Assembly: GCF_011947225.1 (NCBI RefSeq)
Contig: NZ_JAATVW010000007.1
Location: 167,024-231,023, forward strand
Reading direction: 5' to 3'
Source: Planosporangium flavigriseum
Lineage (GTDB): Bacteria > Actinomycetota > Actinomycetes > Mycobacteriales > Micromonosporaceae
DNA length: 64,000 nucleotides
In this document: positions 9,086-15,415 of the stretch, one piece after another
How positions within the stretch are numbered: position 1 is the first letter of the stretch
Layout: each line of letters opens with the position of its first letter
Notes under the pieces: model-generated
Database searches by the model: none
Told to the model about the DNA's origin: nothing
The model's input: only the letters and a program-made list of their open reading frames with translations
Translations under genes and position numbers: made by a program

Positions 9086-10195
9086 TCAGCGCCTTGGGCT
9101 GGCGGACGGACCGCGCCTGGTGCAGGTCAGGGAGGACGGCGCGGTCTGTTGCGGTGAGTACACTGCGGCGACCAGAAAGCAATAGGTCGCGCTCGTACTG
9201 AGACCGTTGATTGTGTAGGTCGTCTCGCCGGATCCGGCCGATCCCAGCGTTTTGTACCCGCTCTCGGGGCGGCCGCCTGCGATGACGAAAGGAACGCTGC
9301 CGTTTGTGGGATCCGTCCAGGTCAGCGTGACGGACGTGCCGTCGTCACGCAGCTTGAGGTCGCCGGGTGCCCGCAGTGCGTCAGCCGTCGGGCTCGGCTG
9401 GGGACGTCCACCCTCCCGGCGGTCAGGCGCGTTCAGCACCAGCAGCGCCGCGACGCCGCCGCCAACCAGCGCCATGGCCGCGACGAGCACGAGTACCAGC
9501 ATCGGAAGCCGCGAATGGCGATGTTCGTCGGTGTTGCGAGGCGGCCACGAGGGCGCGACCTCCGGCGCGGGTAGCGGTGGGACTGGTCGCGGTGCGGACG
9601 GTGGCGGGAACGGACCGGTGGCCGGTGGCGGAACCGGTGTCTCGGCGCGCGGAACCGGTGTCTCGGCGCGCGGAACCGGTGCGTCGGTGCGCGGAACCGG
9701 GAGCTCGGTGGGTGGAGGCGGCGCGGCGGGGCCCGCCGTTCCCGGCGGAGAGGCGCCAAGGTAGCTACTCGCGGCCTGGACGTACTCGTGGTCGGGGCCC
9801 AACGCCGCCGGACCGTGACGCAGCACCGTGGTGAAGTTGCGCCGCGCCTCGTGTCGGTTGCCCAGCTCATCAGCGAGCGTCGCGAGGTCGTACGACAGCG
9901 GCAGCAGCGCCGGGCTGTCCTCGCCAAGCGTGAACTGCCCGGCGGCCAGGGCCTCTTCCAGCAGGCGGCGCGCGTGCATCAGGTCACCGAGTTCGCGGTG
10001 CAGTGAGGCGAGCAGGCGGGTGCCGGCGAGGACCTCGGGATGGTCGGCGCCGAGCGTGGCGGCGGCTGGGTCGAGCGCCTGCTCGAGCTTGACCTGTGCG
10101 CCGCGCAGGTCACCGCGGCTGGCGAGGGCGTGTGCGTTGCGTACGACGGCGGCGAGGTGATCGGGCACGGACACGCCGCTATGCTGCCCGTTCAC
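9086..10195 (-). CDS. TPR protein with a membrane helix and a C-terminal Fn3-like domain
   Basis: 369 residues. The first 135 contain TPR-like helices of the kinesin-light-chain type (LGADHPEVLAGTRLLASLH, LGEDSPALLPLSYDLATLA). A Pro-rich hinge follows, built partly from a seven-residue repeat PVPRAET, then a single membrane helix (about 240-262, LVLVLVAAMALVGGG) and an Fn3-like module at the C-terminus (SVTLTWTDP, TTYTINGLSTSATYCF). The orientation puts the TPRs in the cytoplasm and Fn3 outside. It lies upstream of the Fn3-MoxR operon on the same strand, 96 bases away, and may belong to the same system. No function is known to me. Confidence 0.82.
   Translation of the reverse strand: MNGQHSGVSVPDHLAAVVRNAHALASRGDLRGAQVKLEQALDPAAATLGADHPEVLAGTRLLASLHRELGDLMHARRLLEEALAAGQFTLGEDSPALLPLSYDLATLADELGNRHEARRNFTTVLRHGPAALGPDHEYVQAASSYLGASPPGTAGPAAPPPPTELPVPRTDAPVPRAETPVPRAETPVPPPATGPFPPPSAPRPVPPLPAPEVAPSWPPRNTDEHRHSRLPMLVLVLVAAMALVGGGVAALLVLNAPDRREGGRPQPSPTADALRAPGDLKLRDDGTSVTLTWTDPTNGSVPFVIAGGRPESGYKTLGSAGSGETTYTINGLSTSATYCFLVAAVYSPQQTAPSSLTCTRRGPSASPRR
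9630..9713. repeat. Four tandem 21-bp units inside the TPR/Fn3 gene
   Basis: Four head-to-tail units beginning GGAACCGG (9630, 9651, 9672, 9693). The first two are identical and the later two diverge. They code for the PVPRAET-like hinge of the minus-strand protein, so repeat number would change hinge length without shifting frame. Confidence 0.85.
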
Positions 10196-10241
10196 GCTCG
10201 CGGTCCGCTACCCGGCCCCTGGTACGGAAATGGGACAGAGA

Positions 10242-10273
10242 GCCGGGGCGGGCGGAGAACCGCCCACCCCGGC
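10242..10273 (-). terminator. Terminator of the hemerythrin gene
   Basis: A 14-bp stem (GCCGGGGCGGGCGG against CCGCCCACCCCGGC, one mismatch) around AGAA, placed 25 bases after the hemerythrin stop codon on the minus strand. No T-run. Confidence 0.65.
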
Positions 10274-10297
10274 CACACGAAGCTGCTGATGAAGCTT

Positions 10298-10903
10298 TCA
10301 GCTCTGCTGGCGCAGCGCCTTGCTCAGTTCGGTCTTGGACATCGACGACCGGCCCGAGATGTCGGCGTCCTTGGCCATCTCGTAGAGCTCATCCCGGGTG
10401 GCGTCGGTAAGGTCCGACCGGCCCCGGGCGTAGGCCGCCGCGTGCTCGGTCTCTGCGTCGAAGCCGGCCTTGCGCAGTTCGTCGAGCCTGAGCTCGGTGA
10501 ATGCCTGGCCGAGCTGCTCCAGCTTGGCCTTGTCAACGGCGTCGCGCAGGGCCGGGAGGATCTCGCTCTCCTCTTCCTCCACGTGGTGCTTGACGGCGTT
10601 CACGAACTCGGTGAACATCTGCTCGAACTGTGGCGAGTCAATGTTCTGCTGGGCCTTCTTGAGCAGTTGCTCGGCCTCGTCGTGCTCCTCGTACCCGTGA
10701 TGGACCTCGTCCTTCTCGCTCGGGTCCGCTTTGGTCAGCGCCGGATAGACCTTCTTCTCCTCGGCTTGCGCGTGCGCCATCAGCCGCGCGGCGATCTCCT
10801 CGACCAGGGCCCGTCGGTCGCCCTTGCCGCTTTGGACCTGCTCGAAGAGGTCCTCCAGCATCCGGTGGTCATTCATGATCAAGGTGACAGCATCTGACGC
10901 CAT
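10298..10903 (-). CDS. Hemerythrin-domain protein with a C-terminal SAP/Rho-N-like tail
   Basis: 201 residues, well-placed GGAGGA ribosome site. A four-helix hemerythrin-like domain supplies candidate metal ligands His13, His44, Glu48, His68/His74, His106/His107 and nearby Glu residues. Such proteins bind a di-iron centre that senses or handles O2 or NO. Residues about 165-198 (TRDELYEMAKDADISGRSSM, then SKTELSKALR) match the short helical motif seen in SAP and Rho N-terminal domains, which contact nucleic acid or other proteins. The gene has a strong SigB/SigF-type promoter, which fits a general-stress role. The tail fusion is inferred from the motif alone. Confidence 0.88.
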   Translation of the reverse strand: MASDAVTLIMNDHRMLEDLFEQVQSGKGDRRALVEEIAARLMAHAQAEEKKVYPALTKADPSEKDEVHHGYEEHDEAEQLLKKAQQNIDSPQFEQMFTEFVNAVKHHVEEEESEILPALRDAVDKAKLEQLGQAFTELRLDELRKAGFDAETEHAAAYARGRSDLTDATRDELYEMAKDADISGRSSMSKTELSKALRQQS

Positions 10904-10933
10904 GACTCCTCCAGATTCTCAGGTGTCAACGTC

Positions 10934-10958
10934 GTACCCATCGACCACCTGGTGAAAC
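10934..10958 (-). promoter_or_regulatory. SigB/SigF-type promoter of the hemerythrin gene
   Basis: Read on the minus strand: GTTTC (10958-10954), 15 bases after GTTT, then GGGTAC (10939-10934). This matches the actinobacterial general-stress sigma consensus GTTT-N13..17-GGGTA. It lies about 30 bases before the ATG. Confidence 0.72.
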
Positions 10959-10960
10959 GA

Positions 10961-11776
10961 TCAAGTCATGGCGGCGCCGATGCCGGTCACCGTCCAATCG
11001 TCAGCTCGGCAGGGCGTGGTCAGACCGCGCTGGCCGGCATGTTGACCGGCAGGCGGGGGGGTGGGCGCGCCGGTCCTGCCCGCCAGCTCGGGCGCCGCTT
11101 CAGCCGGCTCAGGTGGCACTTCAGCCAGCTCGGGTGCCTCCTCGGCCGCTTCAGGCACCGCCTCGACCGGGGCGAACGTTTCGATCAGCACGAGCTCGGT
11201 GGGCTGGGCGATCACCTCAGCGGGTACGTGATCGATGAGCGTCATGCCGGATGGGTGGAGCTTGAGGAGAAGGCGCCATGCCGACGCGGCGATCTCGGCG
11301 TCGACGTGGAGTTCGTGGCGCGTTGCGACCAGATGGCAGCGCGAGGGGAGACCCCGGGGGTCGCTGAGGATCGCGTACGCGCTCAGCCCCAGCGCGGCGC
11401 CGAACACCGCACCGAGCGGGAGCCCCCACGACAGGCCCAGGAGCAGCGCATCGACACGTGCCCGGTCGAGGACCGCGATCAGTACCATCAGTGCGCCGAT
11501 CCACAGTCCACCGCACCCGCCGAGGGTCGCCGCGCGCCAAGCGGTGATCCTGGCGTCAACGTCGGTGACCAGTTTCAGGTTTCCGCCGACGACAGTCACC
11601 CGGTGGATCGGGAAGTGGGTGAGGGCGAGCAGGTCGACGGTACGCCGCGCGTCGGCGTACCGGGCGAATGAAGCGACCTGCGTACGGCCGACTAATTGGG
11701 CGTGTTCGGTCATGACTGGGCGGGATCCGCGCAGCGCGCCGAAGCGGAGGGGAAGGCGCTTCGGCGAATCGGTCAC
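10961..11776 (-). CDS. General stress protein 17M-like membrane protein
   Basis: 271 residues from a GTG at 11776 with GAGGAGG 8 bases upstream; the ATG at 11713 has no such site. The middle (VASFARYADARRTVDLLA, then HFPIHRVTVVGGNLKLV) is the YflT/17M-type fold, followed by two membrane helices (about 100-150, with a glycine-rich GGCGGLWIG segment) and a second small folded part. The last 70 residues are Pro/Glu/Ala-rich and probably disordered. Related proteins in Firmicutes and actinobacteria are stress-induced but have no known activity. It lies between hemerythrin and the sigma factor. Confidence 0.82.
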   Translation of the reverse strand: MTDSPKRLPLRFGALRGSRPVMTEHAQLVGRTQVASFARYADARRTVDLLALTHFPIHRVTVVGGNLKLVTDVDARITAWRAATLGGCGGLWIGALMVLIAVLDRARVDALLLGLSWGLPLGAVFGAALGLSAYAILSDPRGLPSRCHLVATRHELHVDAEIAASAWRLLLKLHPSGMTLIDHVPAEVIAQPTELVLIETFAPVEAVPEAAEEAPELAEVPPEPAEAAPELAGRTGAPTPPPAGQHAGQRGLTTPCRADDWTVTGIGAAMT

Positions 11777-12140
11777 GGGTACCGCCTCCTCGGTGCCGGC
11801 CGGCAGGCGCAGACCAGCTACCCGTATCAGGCATCTTTACTCGCTGATCATGCGCTGGGGCGTACGGTAGTTGCTGCTGCCCGCGCCGGTTCGGTAACAG
11901 ACCGACCGGCAGCGAGTCGTGCCCGTGCCGGTGACGCCGTAGCGACTGGGCGTAGCCGTGCCGGGGTGGCCGCCAGCAGGGCGTCCAGATCGGACGCGGG
12001 GCGTTGCCACGTGTTGTGCGTTGCGATGTTGTGCGAAGTGACCAGTCCGTAGGCCGGGGCCGGATGGGTAGGTCGGGGGCCCTACCCGGAGCGGCGCCTG
12101 CCCTACGGACTGGTTTGCGTGCGCAAGGGGGCGAACCACG
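11777..12140. other. 364-base divergent intergenic region with a nested hairpin
   Basis: This spacer separates the 17M-like gene (minus) from the sigma factor (plus). No conserved reading frame is seen. Its right third holds the nested inverted repeat listed separately. On the minus strand a GGGTAG (near 11823) precedes the 17M gene, but I cannot find a good -35 partner for it. Confidence 0.6.
12041..12114 (+). promoter_or_regulatory. Nested inverted repeat in the leader of the sigma factor gene
   Basis: The outer arms ACCAGTCCGTAGG (12041-12053) and CCTACGGACTGGT (12102-12114) are perfect 13-bp complements. Inside them GGGTAGG (12066-12072) and CCTACCC (12081-12087) form a second perfect stem. 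The structure ends 26 bases before the ATG. It could be an RNA leader, an upstream terminator or a pair of protein sites. Confidence 0.6.
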
Positions 12141-12938
12141 ATGTCCGTCGCGCTTGACCATGCTCACCGGCCGTCCCTGTTTGGTGGGGACCTCGACGAG
12201 CGCATTCCCGTACTACTGCAGAAGATGTGCGCCTTCACACCGGGAGATCCCGCCCGGGCGGAACCGCGCGCCGAGTTGATCAGTCTGTGCCGGCCGCTGG
12301 CGGCGTACCTGGCACGGCGATACCGAGACAAGGGGGAACCGCTCGACGACCTGGTGCAGGTCGCCACCGTCGGGCTCATCAAGGCCGTGGACGCGTACGA
12401 CCCGCGCCGCGGTGTGCCGTTCGGCAACTACGCCTCACCCACGATTGTGGGTGAGATCAAGCGCCACTTCCGGGACAAGGGCTGGGCGCTGCGCGTACCG
12501 CGGCGGCTACAGGAGTCGCGCCTGCGCATCGCGCGTGAGGTGGGGCCGTTGACCCAGCGGCTCGGGCGGTCGCCGACCGTGGCGGATCTGGCCGCCTCGC
12601 TGTGCGAACCGGAGGAGGACATCATCGCCGGCCTGGCGTGCGCTCCGGCGTACCGGGTGCTGTCGCTGCAAGTGCCACTGCGTACCGCGGCAGGAGCGGA
12701 GCTGATCGAGGTGCTCGGTGGCACCGATCCGCTGCTGGAAGGGGTGGAGCAGAGGGAGTCGCTCCGTCCGCTGATCGCCCGCCTTCCGCGCCGTGAGCAG
12801 CGGATTCTTCAGATGCGCTTCTTCGCCAACATGACCCAGGCGCAGATCGCCGCCGAGACCGGCATCTCGCAGATGCACGTGTCGCGGCTGCTCGGCCACT
12901 CGTTGCGAGTGCTCCGGGAGGGCCTGCTGGCGGAGTAG
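12141..12938 (+). CDS. SigB/SigF/SigG-family RNA polymerase sigma factor
   Basis: 265 residues, typical length. Region 2 (DLVQVATVGLIKAVDAYDP, followed by the -10 recognising helix EIKRHFRDKGW) spans about 70-120, region 3 about 125-190, and region 4 about 205-260 with the helix-turn-helix MTQAQIAAETGISQMHVSRL. Sigma-70 group 3 factors of this type direct general stress or sporulation genes and are normally held by an RsbW-like anti-sigma kinase. None is encoded next to it. The nearby RsbU-like phosphatase and STAS proteins at 21.9-24 kb are possible partners. The hemerythrin, DUF2795 and DUF5709 promoters fit its expected target. Confidence 0.93.
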   Translation: MSVALDHAHRPSLFGGDLDERIPVLLQKMCAFTPGDPARAEPRAELISLCRPLAAYLARRYRDKGEPLDDLVQVATVGLIKAVDAYDPRRGVPFGNYASPTIVGEIKRHFRDKGWALRVPRRLQESRLRIAREVGPLTQRLGRSPTVADLAASLCEPEEDIIAGLACAPAYRVLSLQVPLRTAAGAELIEVLGGTDPLLEGVEQRESLRPLIARLPRREQRILQMRFFANMTQAQIAAETGISQMHVSRLLGHSLRVLREGLLAE

Positions 12939-12956
12939 CTGGCCGGCTAGCTCGGC

Positions 12957-13008
12957 ATGATCATCGAGAGGTCGGGGCGTCATGACGCCCCGACCTCTCG
13001 ATGATCAT
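12957..13008. terminator. 52-bp perfect palindrome, bidirectional terminator
   Basis: The 26 bases from 12957 are exactly mirrored in complement to 13008, centred on GTCATGAC, with ATGATCAT at both ends. It sits between the convergent sigma-factor and PVPPGGAVA-repeat genes, so it likely stops transcription from both. Confidence 0.8.
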
Positions 13009-13014
13009 GGAGAA

Positions 13015-13794
13015 CTACCAGTTGCGCATCCAGGGCAGGTGGGCGTCGAGCCAGTCCCGTAGCTGGGCGGCCTGGTCGGCGCCGCCATCGAGCCAAGGCA
13101 GTGCCTTGGTGATCGCGAGGATCCCGAGTACGACGCCGGCGATACTGAACGCCAGTCCGAGCAGCGCGACGTGGTGACCGGTCACGTGCCGGCGCGCCAC
13201 CGCGGACAGCCCGGCTGCTGCGAATACGAGGCCGACCACGCCGATCGCGACGCCGAGCGGCGCGAGCCGGCCACTGAGCGCCGCGAGGGTGGCACACACC
13301 CCGAGGATCAGGCTCAGCGTCGAGGTGAAACTGGTATGCGCCCAGCGAGCCGGTTCGGCCCGCTCGGCGTCGACGGCGTCGACCCGGTCGCGATCAGCGA
13401 CGGCGTCGGCTCGGTCCCGCTCGGCGACGGTTTCTGCCCGGTCCCGCTCGGCAACCGGTCGGTCGGCCATCGACGGACGCATAGGCCTCGTCGTGTCGGG
13501 CGCTACCGCGCCACCGGGCGGGACCGGCGCTACCGCGCCACCGGGCGGGACCGGCGCTACCGCGCCACCGGGCGGGACCGGCGCTACCGCGCCGCCCGGG
13601 GGAACCGGATGGCCGGGCGCCCTCCGGCGCTGCGGGATTGTCGCGCCGGGGTCAGCGGAGCCGGCGGGGCCAGCGGAGCCGGCGGTGGTCATGCCGCTGG
13701 GAATCCCGCCGGTGGGCGTCGACTCGGCGGGCATAGCGTGATCGGCGGCACGTCGCCCATCGTGGGACCGTCGGGGGAACAGGCCAGTAGCCAT
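13015..13794 (-). CDS. DUF4190-like membrane protein with an N-terminal PVPPGGAVA repeat
   Basis: 259 residues from the ATG at 13794, which has AGGAGG 7 bases upstream; an earlier in-frame start lacks one. The N-terminal 90 residues are disordered and include four copies of PVPPGGAVA, then a charged stretch with repeated AERDRA/ADRDRV units. Three hydrophobic segments follow (about 160-235), with a short amphipathic C-terminus ending HLPWMRNW. Small Pro-rich, two- or three-helix proteins of this type are common in actinobacteria and unassigned. The upstream GTGT/GGGTAA pair suggests stress control. Confidence 0.75.
   Translation of the reverse strand: MATGLFPRRSHDGRRAADHAMPAESTPTGGIPSGMTTAGSAGPAGSADPGATIPQRRRAPGHPVPPGGAVAPVPPGGAVAPVPPGGAVAPVPPGGAVAPDTTRPMRPSMADRPVAERDRAETVAERDRADAVADRDRVDAVDAERAEPARWAHTSFTSTLSLILGVCATLAALSGRLAPLGVAIGVVGLVFAAAGLSAVARRHVTGHHVALLGLAFSIAGVVLGILAITKALPWLDGGADQAAQLRDWLDAHLPWMRNW
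13500..13606. repeat. Tandem 27-bp repeat
   Basis: About four head-to-tail copies of a 27-base unit containing CTACCGCGCCACCGGGCGGG (the last copy changed to GCCGCCCGGGGGAA). They encode the PVPPGGAVA repeats of the minus-strand membrane protein. Confidence 0.88.
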
Positions 13795-13854
13795 TGCACA
13801 CCTCCTATGGGTCGCCCGTCTGCGACGGCGCGTCACGGGCGGGATATTGATGAA

Positions 13855-13880
13855 TTACCCATCCCGGCGGACGGCTACAC
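13855..13880 (-). promoter_or_regulatory. Possible SigB/SigF-type promoter for the repeat membrane protein
   Basis: On the minus strand GTGT (13880-13877), 16 bases, then GGGTAA (13860-13855). One mismatch in the -35. The ATG is 60 bases further on. Confidence 0.45.
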
Positions 13881-13905
13881 GGACCGGTTGGCCGTTTGTG
13901 CCATG

Positions 13906-13931
13906 GTTTGCGCTAGCTGGGGCGCGGGTAC
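13906..13931 (+). promoter_or_regulatory. SigB/SigF-type promoter of the DUF2795 gene
   Basis: GTTT (13906-13909), 16 bases, GGGTAC (13926-13931). Both boxes fit the consensus. The ATG at 13941 would lie about at the transcription start, suggesting a leaderless mRNA, unless the ATG at 13986 is used. Confidence 0.65.
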
Positions 13932-13940
13932 CCACACCCC

Positions 13941-14351
13941 ATGGAACGCGGCAATTCGAAGCATGGGCCACGGCTCGACAACGAGATGGAACATGAGGTT
14001 CGCGGCATCCTCCAGGGGTTGGTCAACGACCGGGTAGAGGAGTGGCGCGATCCTGAGCCGCCCGGCGAGGACCAGCCGAATCCGACGCGCGCGCCGCACG
14101 GGTTCGAGCGGGCCGGCGCCCCGCCTGGCATGACACCGGAGGAGGTCGATACGCGCAGCCGCATCGGACGGTACATCCCCCTGTCGGCGCTGCCCGGCGA
14201 TCGCGACGACCTGCTCGCGGCAGCCGAGGAGATGGAGGCGCCGGACGACGTCATCGAGATGCTTAGCGCGCTCCCCGCCGACCAGGTGTTCGAGACGGTC
14301 AACCAGGTGTGGGCCGCCCTCGGCGGGCACAACGAGGAGACGCGCGTCTGA
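13941..14351 (+). CDS. DUF2795 domain protein
   Basis: 136 residues. After a charged, Pro-rich N-terminal half, the C-terminal half carries a DUF2795-like helical unit: SRIGRYIPLSALPGDRDDLL, a short acidic helix, DDVIEMLSALPADQVFETV, and a terminal helix. DUF2795 proteins are small, soluble and of unknown role. I keep the ATG at 13941, which the promoter position would make nearly leaderless. No Shine-Dalgarno is seen before either ATG. Confidence 0.85.
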   Translation: MERGNSKHGPRLDNEMEHEVRGILQGLVNDRVEEWRDPEPPGEDQPNPTRAPHGFERAGAPPGMTPEEVDTRSRIGRYIPLSALPGDRDDLLAAAEEMEAPDDVIEMLSALPADQVFETVNQVWAALGGHNEETRV

Positions 14352-14370
14352 CGTGAAAACCACAACGGCA

Positions 14371-14418
14371 TCCGGGAGGTCGCCATCCCACAGTGCCGTG
14401 GGATGGCGACCTCCCGGA
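14371..14418. terminator. Strong bidirectional terminator
   Basis: A perfect 21-bp stem, 14371-14391 against 14398-14418, around the loop AGTGCC, extended outward by AACGG/CCGTT. It lies between the convergent DUF2795 and F420-oxidoreductase genes. Confidence 0.85.
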
Positions 14419-14438
14419 ACCGTTACCTGAGGAGCGGC

Positions 14439-15401
14439 TCAGCGCGACCGCAGCGCGGGCAGCAGCTCGCGCTCGGCGAACTCGAGGAACTGCCCCTGGC
14501 CCTCGGCGCCCACCTGTACCAGGGCGACGTGCGTGAAGCCGGCGTCGAGAAACTTACGCACCGCGGCGACGTGCTTGTCCACATTGGGCCCGCAGGGGAT
14601 CCCCGCCGCCACGTCCTCCTCGCGCACCGCGTCGCTGGCCCGCGCGAACGACCGGGGATTGGGCAGCTCGGCGTTGACCGGCCAACTCAGGCCGAACCAT
14701 CGGAACTGCTCGTACGCAATCTTGCGGCACTGCGCCTCGTCCGGGCCGTAACAGACCGCGACCTGCCCGTACCGCGGCTTGCCGGTGCCGCCCGCCGCGT
14801 CGAACATCTCGCACAGCTCGCGCCGGGGCTCGACGGCGATCATGACGTCGGCGAACTCGCCCGCGAGTTCACATGAGGACGGGCCGGACACCGCGATCCC
14901 GATCGGCACGCCGTTCTCGGGGAGATCCCACAGCTTGGCCTCCGGCGCCTCGAAGTACTCGCCGCCGTGGTGGATCGTTTCGCCGGCGAGCAGCGGACGG
15001 ATGATGTCGAGCGCCTCCACGAGCATGTCGTGGCGTTGGGCCACGTGCGGCCAGGCGCCGACGACGTGCTCGTTGAGGTTCTCACCGGCGCCGAGGCCGA
15101 GGGTGAACCGGCCGCCGGACATGACGCCGATCGTCGCCGCCCGCTGCGCGACCACGGCCGGGTGGTAGCGGCGGATCGGCGAGGTCACGAACGACATCAG
15201 TTTGATGGTCGATGTCGAATACGCGACGGCGCCCAGCACCGACCAGGCGTACGGGGAGTGGCCCTGCTCCTCCAGCCAGGGGTAGTAGTGATCGGAGATG
15301 ACAGCGAAGTCGAAGCCGGCCCGCTCGGCGCCGATTCCGTCGTTGACCAGCTGGGTCGGTCCGGCCTGTTCGCACATCATGGTGTAGCCGAAGGTCGCCA
15401 C
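14439..15401 (-). CDS. F420-dependent LLM-class oxidoreductase (TIGR03557-like)
   Basis: 320 residues from the GTG at 15401, preceded by GGAGGAG. The (beta/alpha)8 luciferase-like fold is shown by FGYTMMCEQAG at the start, DFAVISDHYYPWLEEQGHSP, GRFTLGLGAGENLNEHVVG and the C-terminal THVALVQVG. The second-strand His in SDHY and the GLGAGENLNEH loop typify F420-binding members such as F420-dependent glucose-6-phosphate dehydrogenase relatives. The upstream neighbour, 14 bases away, is the RecQ-like helicase. Substrate unknown. Confidence 0.9.
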   Translation of the reverse strand: MATFGYTMMCEQAGPTQLVNDGIGAERAGFDFAVISDHYYPWLEEQGHSPYAWSVLGAVAYSTSTIKLMSFVTSPIRRYHPAVVAQRAATIGVMSGGRFTLGLGAGENLNEHVVGAWPHVAQRHDMLVEALDIIRPLLAGETIHHGGEYFEAPEAKLWDLPENGVPIGIAVSGPSSCELAGEFADVMIAVEPRRELCEMFDAAGGTGKPRYGQVAVCYGPDEAQCRKIAYEQFRWFGLSWPVNAELPNPRSFARASDAVREEDVAAGIPCGPNVDKHVAAVRKFLDAGFTHVALVQVGAEGQGQFLEFAERELLPALRSR

Positions 15402-15415
15402 GAAGCTCCTCCCGA

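Noticed and set aside
12060..12140. SigB/SigF-type promoter directly before the sigma gene
   Set aside because: A GGGTAG exists at 12066 but is part of the inner hairpin and has no GTTT at the right distance.
13500..13606. Tandem 27-bp units as a CRISPR array
   Set aside because: Units abut without spacers and encode an in-frame peptide repeat.
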